Shown here piece after piece: positions 14,790 through 17,079 of a DNA stretch of 17,079 nt. Below the pieces are notes generated by a model. That model searched no databases, had not been told where the DNA came from, and worked only from the letters and a program-made list of their open reading frames with translations. The stretch covers positions 1 to 17,079 of the forward strand of contig DAOWHG010000028.1 in assembly GCA_030641535.1 (NCBI GenBank). Direction: 5' to 3'. The number at the start of each line of letters is the position of its first letter. Position 1 is the stretch's first letter. Both the position numbers and the translations under genes were made by a program. Source of the DNA: Mycoplasmatota bacterium. GTDB taxonomy: Bacteria; Bacillota_I; Bacilli_A; Izemoplasmatales; Izemoplasmataceae.

Positions 14790-15431
14790 ATGAAGATATA
14801 TAGAATGATAATTAGTGTTTTACTACCTTTCTTTCTGCTAATCTTTTTTGCTTCGTTATTAACTACTAAGCCATATCTTCAAATCTCAAAAGGATTATAT
14901 GAGTCACATGAAGATGTATATTTTGATCACGATTATGCAGTTGATCGAATAATTGGATATTTAAATTATCGATATGATGATCTTGAATTTGGAGTAGACG
15001 AATCAGATGATACAGTAATTTTAAGGGAAACAGAAATAGATCATATGGTAGATGTTAAAAATTTATATACAACATTACGAGTATCTGCTTTAATTTCCTT
15101 AATTGTAGCTGTTTCCTTGTCAATCATGTTGTATAAAAAGAATTACAAGGAGTTTTATAAAACATTTAAAAACATCTATTTTGCTCCGATGTTCTTCGTT
15201 TTATTTGTGGGAGGATATTTGTTAATTGATTTTGACACAGCTTTTACAGCATTTCATCAAATGTTCTTCACTAATGATGATTGGATACTGTATAGTACAG
15301 ATGTTCTAATAATATTATTACCTCAAAATTTCTGGATGATAAGTGGAGGAATAATATTGGTTCTATTCTCTTTATCAATGGGCTTACTGTATTTTGTAAA
15401 CGAACTAATTAATAAAAAGAAGGCTTCTTAA
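14790..15431 (+). CDS. lit: DUF1461/TIGR01906 membrane protein, probable lipoprotein intramolecular transacylase (Lit)
   Basis: The 213-residue protein has four hydrophobic helices (about 6-25, 94-114, 130-147, 183-206) with a polar outward domain between the first two and a short one between the last two. Family motifs are LRETEIDHMVDVK at 78-90 and FHQMFFTNDDWIL at 155-167, placing His85 and His156 in the two extracytoplasmic segments. From memory, Enterococcus and Bacillus cereus Lit belong to this family and need two such histidines; Lit moves an acyl chain from the lipid moiety to the N-terminal Cys of lipoproteins, giving the lyso form. I chose ATG 14790 behind AGAAAGGAG; an in-frame ATG at 14748 would add 14 residues but has no ribosome site and lies in the hairpin. 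The family call is firm, the Lit activity less so. Confidence 0.75.
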   Translation: MKIYRMIISVLLPFFLLIFFASLLTTKPYLQISKGLYESHEDVYFDHDYAVDRIIGYLNYRYDDLEFGVDESDDTVILRETEIDHMVDVKNLYTTLRVSALISLIVAVSLSIMLYKKNYKEFYKTFKNIYFAPMFFVLFVGGYLLIDFDTAFTAFHQMFFTNDDWILYSTDVLIILLPQNFWMISGGIILVLFSLSMGLLYFVNELINKKKAS

Positions 15432-15464
15432 TTATATATTTTATAATTGTAGAGCCTTTTTTTT
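15420..15464 (+). terminator. Terminator of the Lit-like gene
   Basis: AAGGCT pairs with AGCCTT and AATTATA with TATAATT, separated by an internal loop, and eight T follow (15457-15464). The left arm lies in the last codons of the gene. Confidence 0.8.
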
Positions 15465-15465
15465 A

Positions 15466-15500
15466 TTGTAATTATTGTCTCATTTTGGTACTATTATACA
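15466..15500 (+). promoter_or_regulatory. Probable promoter of the riboswitch-permease unit
   Basis: TTGTAA (15466-15471) and TACTAT (15489-15494) are 17 bases apart, each 4 of 6 to consensus. TTGTCT (15475-15480) and TATTAT (15492-15497) are competing elements with bad spacing. Transcription must begin before 15507 for the aptamer to be complete. Confidence 0.4.
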
Positions 15501-15506
15501 CAGTTA

Positions 15507-15577
15507 GTATTATATATTTTCGAAAATAAGGTTCGACAGTCTCTACCCCGAAGCCGTAAACAACGGGACTATAGTAC
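15507..15577 (+). promoter_or_regulatory. Purine riboswitch aptamer, guanine class
   Basis: The three-way junction can be drawn in full. P1 is 15507-15514 with 15570-15577 (8 bp, one G-U). P2 is 15518-15524 with 15532-15538 around the 7-base loop AATAAGG. J2/3 is GTCTCTAC (15539-15546). P3 is 15547-15553 with 15561-15567 around the 7-base loop CCGTAAA. The GG of L2 and CC of L3 can make the kissing contact. The uridines that hold the ligand are kept, and the base equivalent to xpt C74 is C15569, which predicts guanine/hypoxanthine rather than adenine. It sits directly before a purine permease gene, as expected. Confidence 0.93.
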
Positions 15578-15587
15578 GATTCATTTT

Positions 15588-15660
15588 AAAGAGATTATTC
15601 TCCTTTTTTTTCAGACTATTTTTTACTAACTAGAGTTAAAAAATAAAGAAAATGGAGGAT
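15588..15660 (+). promoter_or_regulatory. Expression platform of the guanine riboswitch
   Basis: A terminator-like hairpin, AAAGAGA-TTAT-TCTC(C)TTT (15588-15606), is followed by a T-run to 15611. AGAGATT (15590-15596) can pair instead with AGTCTCT of the aptamer core (15538-15544), giving a candidate antiterminator. ATTCTCC plus eight T (15597-15611) can also pair with the region ending in the ribosome site GGAGGAT (15645-15660, one bulge). The inner repeat ATTTTTTA/TAAAAAAT can form in between. Guanine would be expected to turn the gene off. Confidence 0.6.
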
Positions 15661-15667
15661 TTTTTTA

Positions 15668-17047
15668 ATGGAATGGATCAAAACTTACTTTAAGCTAGAA
15701 GAAAGAGGCTCTAAAATTAGCACCGAACTTGTTGCGGGATTAACTACATTCTTAGCAATGGCTTATATTTTACCAGTTAACTCATTTATGTTATCAAAAA
15801 CTGGTATGCCATTAGGTGGAGTATTCTTCGCTACTGCAGTTTCTGCAGCTGTCGCAACATTAGTAATGGGATTCTTAGCTAATTTACCTGTTGCTCTGGC
15901 ACCTGGAATGGGACTTAATGCATTTTTCACATTTACAGTTGTATTTGGTTATGGTTTATCTTGGGAAGCTGCATTAGGTGCAGTACTTATTTCAGGAATA
16001 CTATTCTTTATTATTTCTGTTACAGGACTTAGAAAAATTATTATTAATTCGATACCAGTAGGATTAAAATTTGCCGTCGGGGCAGGTATTGGATTCTTCA
16101 TCACATTTATTGGATTAAAAAATGCTGGAATTATTGTAGACAACCCAGTTACATTTGTTCAATTAGGTGACTTTTCTCATCCAACAGTATTATTAGGAGT
16201 ATTTGGAATTATTTTAGTTGTTATATTGTACAGTATGGGGAATAAGTTTGCTTTAATTATCTCTATTGTTGTAACAGCAATTGTTGGATTACTTCTTGGA
16301 TTTATGAACGTTGACATGATGCCTGCATATTCAAGCTTTGGTATGGATGGTGTTTGGACTGGTGCAGGAGAGACTTTCTTCGCAGCATTTAGCGGATTCG
16401 GAGACTTATTTAATCATCCAGAAGTAGTAACAATTATCTTCACAATGTTATTTGTTGATTTCTTCGATACTGCCGGAACATTAATGGCTGTTGGAAATCA
16501 AGCTGGTTTAGTTAATGACGAAGGCGAAATAATCGGATCTGACAAAGCATTATTAGCTGATTCAATTGGGACAATGACTGGTGCCTTATTAGGTACTTCA
16601 AACGTTACTTCATATATTGAATCTGCAACAGGTATTGAACAAGGAGCTAGAACTGGATTAAGTAGTGTTACAGTTGCAGTATTGTTCTTACTTTCTGTAT
16701 TCTTATACCCATTATTAAGTTTAATTAATGGTGTTCAAGTTGGAATAGATGGTTTTGGAGATCCAATAATGTATAGCCCAGTTACAGCAATGGCTTTAGT
16801 AATGGTAGGAGCTTTAATGGTTGGACAATTAAAAGAAATTGATTGGACAGATAAAGCTATAGTTATACCAGCATTCTTAACAATTATATTTATGGTATTG
16901 ACATTCTCAATTGCGTTAGGTATCGCAGTTGGATTCATATTCTACCCAATAGTTATGATTGCTCAAGGAAAAGCTAAAGAAGTAAATAAAGTAATGTATG
17001 CATTAGCAATATGGTTTGTCTTGCAGTTTATTCTTAATGCATTATAA
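15668..17047 (+). CDS. Guanine/hypoxanthine permease, AzgA-type NCS2 (PbuG/PbuO-like)
   Basis: A 459-residue transporter with about 12-14 hydrophobic segments, importing purine bases by proton symport. AzgA-type signatures are ELVAGLTTFLAMAYIL at 20-35, ALAPGMGLNAFF at 76-87, the acidic TM8 motif FVDFFDTAGTL at 262-272, and GTSNVTSYIESATGIEQGARTGLSS at 309-333 with the substrate-region Glu318. GGAGG (15654-15658) gives the ATG at 15668 a spacing of nine. The guanine-class riboswitch upstream supports guanine or hypoxanthine as substrate over adenine, so it would salvage purines when guanine is low. No terminator is seen in the 32 bases after the stop. Confidence 0.93.
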   Translation: MEWIKTYFKLEERGSKISTELVAGLTTFLAMAYILPVNSFMLSKTGMPLGGVFFATAVSAAVATLVMGFLANLPVALAPGMGLNAFFTFTVVFGYGLSWEAALGAVLISGILFFIISVTGLRKIIINSIPVGLKFAVGAGIGFFITFIGLKNAGIIVDNPVTFVQLGDFSHPTVLLGVFGIILVVILYSMGNKFALIISIVVTAIVGLLLGFMNVDMMPAYSSFGMDGVWTGAGETFFAAFSGFGDLFNHPEVVTIIFTMLFVDFFDTAGTLMAVGNQAGLVNDEGEIIGSDKALLADSIGTMTGALLGTSNVTSYIESATGIEQGARTGLSSVTVAVLFLLSVFLYPLLSLINGVQVGIDGFGDPIMYSPVTAMALVMVGALMVGQLKEIDWTDKAIVIPAFLTIIFMVLTFSIALGIAVGFIFYPIVMIAQGKAKEVNKVMYALAIWFVLQFILNAL

Positions 17048-17079
17048 GATATAAAATAATTATGAAAAGAGTAGCTAAA

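Noticed and set aside
15949..16938. Minus-strand open frames inside the permease (15949-16143 and 16735-16938)
   Set aside because: These are antisense shadows of transmembrane codons and lack ribosome sites.
17062..17079. Possible start of a next gene, ATG followed by KRVAK
   Set aside because: Only six codons are visible, there is no ribosome site in front, and the window ends; not enough to call.

Overview
The window is AT-rich and gene-dense. It uses the standard genetic code: TGA ends aroQ, tyrA and folD, and tryptophan is TGG. Ribosome-binding sites are strong (AGGAGGT type), several promoters carry an extended -10, and there are a PadR-HAAS pair, a purine riboswitch and a Lit-type membrane protein. 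Together these suggest a low-GC Bacillota-type bacterium, possibly one of the standard-code relatives of the Mollicutes (Haloplasma/Izemoplasma-like). The lineage is an inference and was not tested.

The left half (77-7207, minus strand) is one compact aromatic operon, read tyrA > aroA > aroB > aroC > chorismate mutase > aroE-aroK fusion > aroQ > aroF. It covers every step from erythrose-4-phosphate plus PEP to chorismate and prephenate, then one branch towards tyrosine. Genes overlap or sit within 12 bases of each other. No prephenate dehydratase and no trp genes are present. A perfect-palindrome terminator separates the operon from the tail of a convergent gene at the left edge.

A divergent control region (7208-7362) holds the tyrA promoter and a 17-bp inverted repeat over its -35. 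To the right, everything is on the plus strand. fhs (formate-THF ligase) stands alone with its own terminator. A padR regulator overlaps a gene whose protein joins a HAAS domain to a 19-residue-periodic SGD solenoid (DUF4097-like). An M32 metallocarboxypeptidase follows as a single gene. Next come a flavin-reductase-fold protein, folD and purB, coupled by 1- and 4-base overlaps, then a Lit/DUF1461 membrane protein. The window ends with a guanine-class riboswitch in front of a guanine/hypoxanthine permease.

The right half has a shared theme of one-carbon and purine supply: Fhs and FolD make and interconvert formyl- and methylene-THF, PurB acts in purine synthesis, and the permease salvages purines under riboswitch control. 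No rRNA, tRNA, CRISPR array, insertion sequence or phage gene was seen, and no gene-free stretch exceeds 300 bases (the longest is 15432-15667, which holds the terminator, promoter and riboswitch). Most of the window is ordinary metabolism. The items most worth a second look are the AroE-AroK fusion, the riboswitch expression platform, the SGD solenoid behind PadR, and the Lit homologue.
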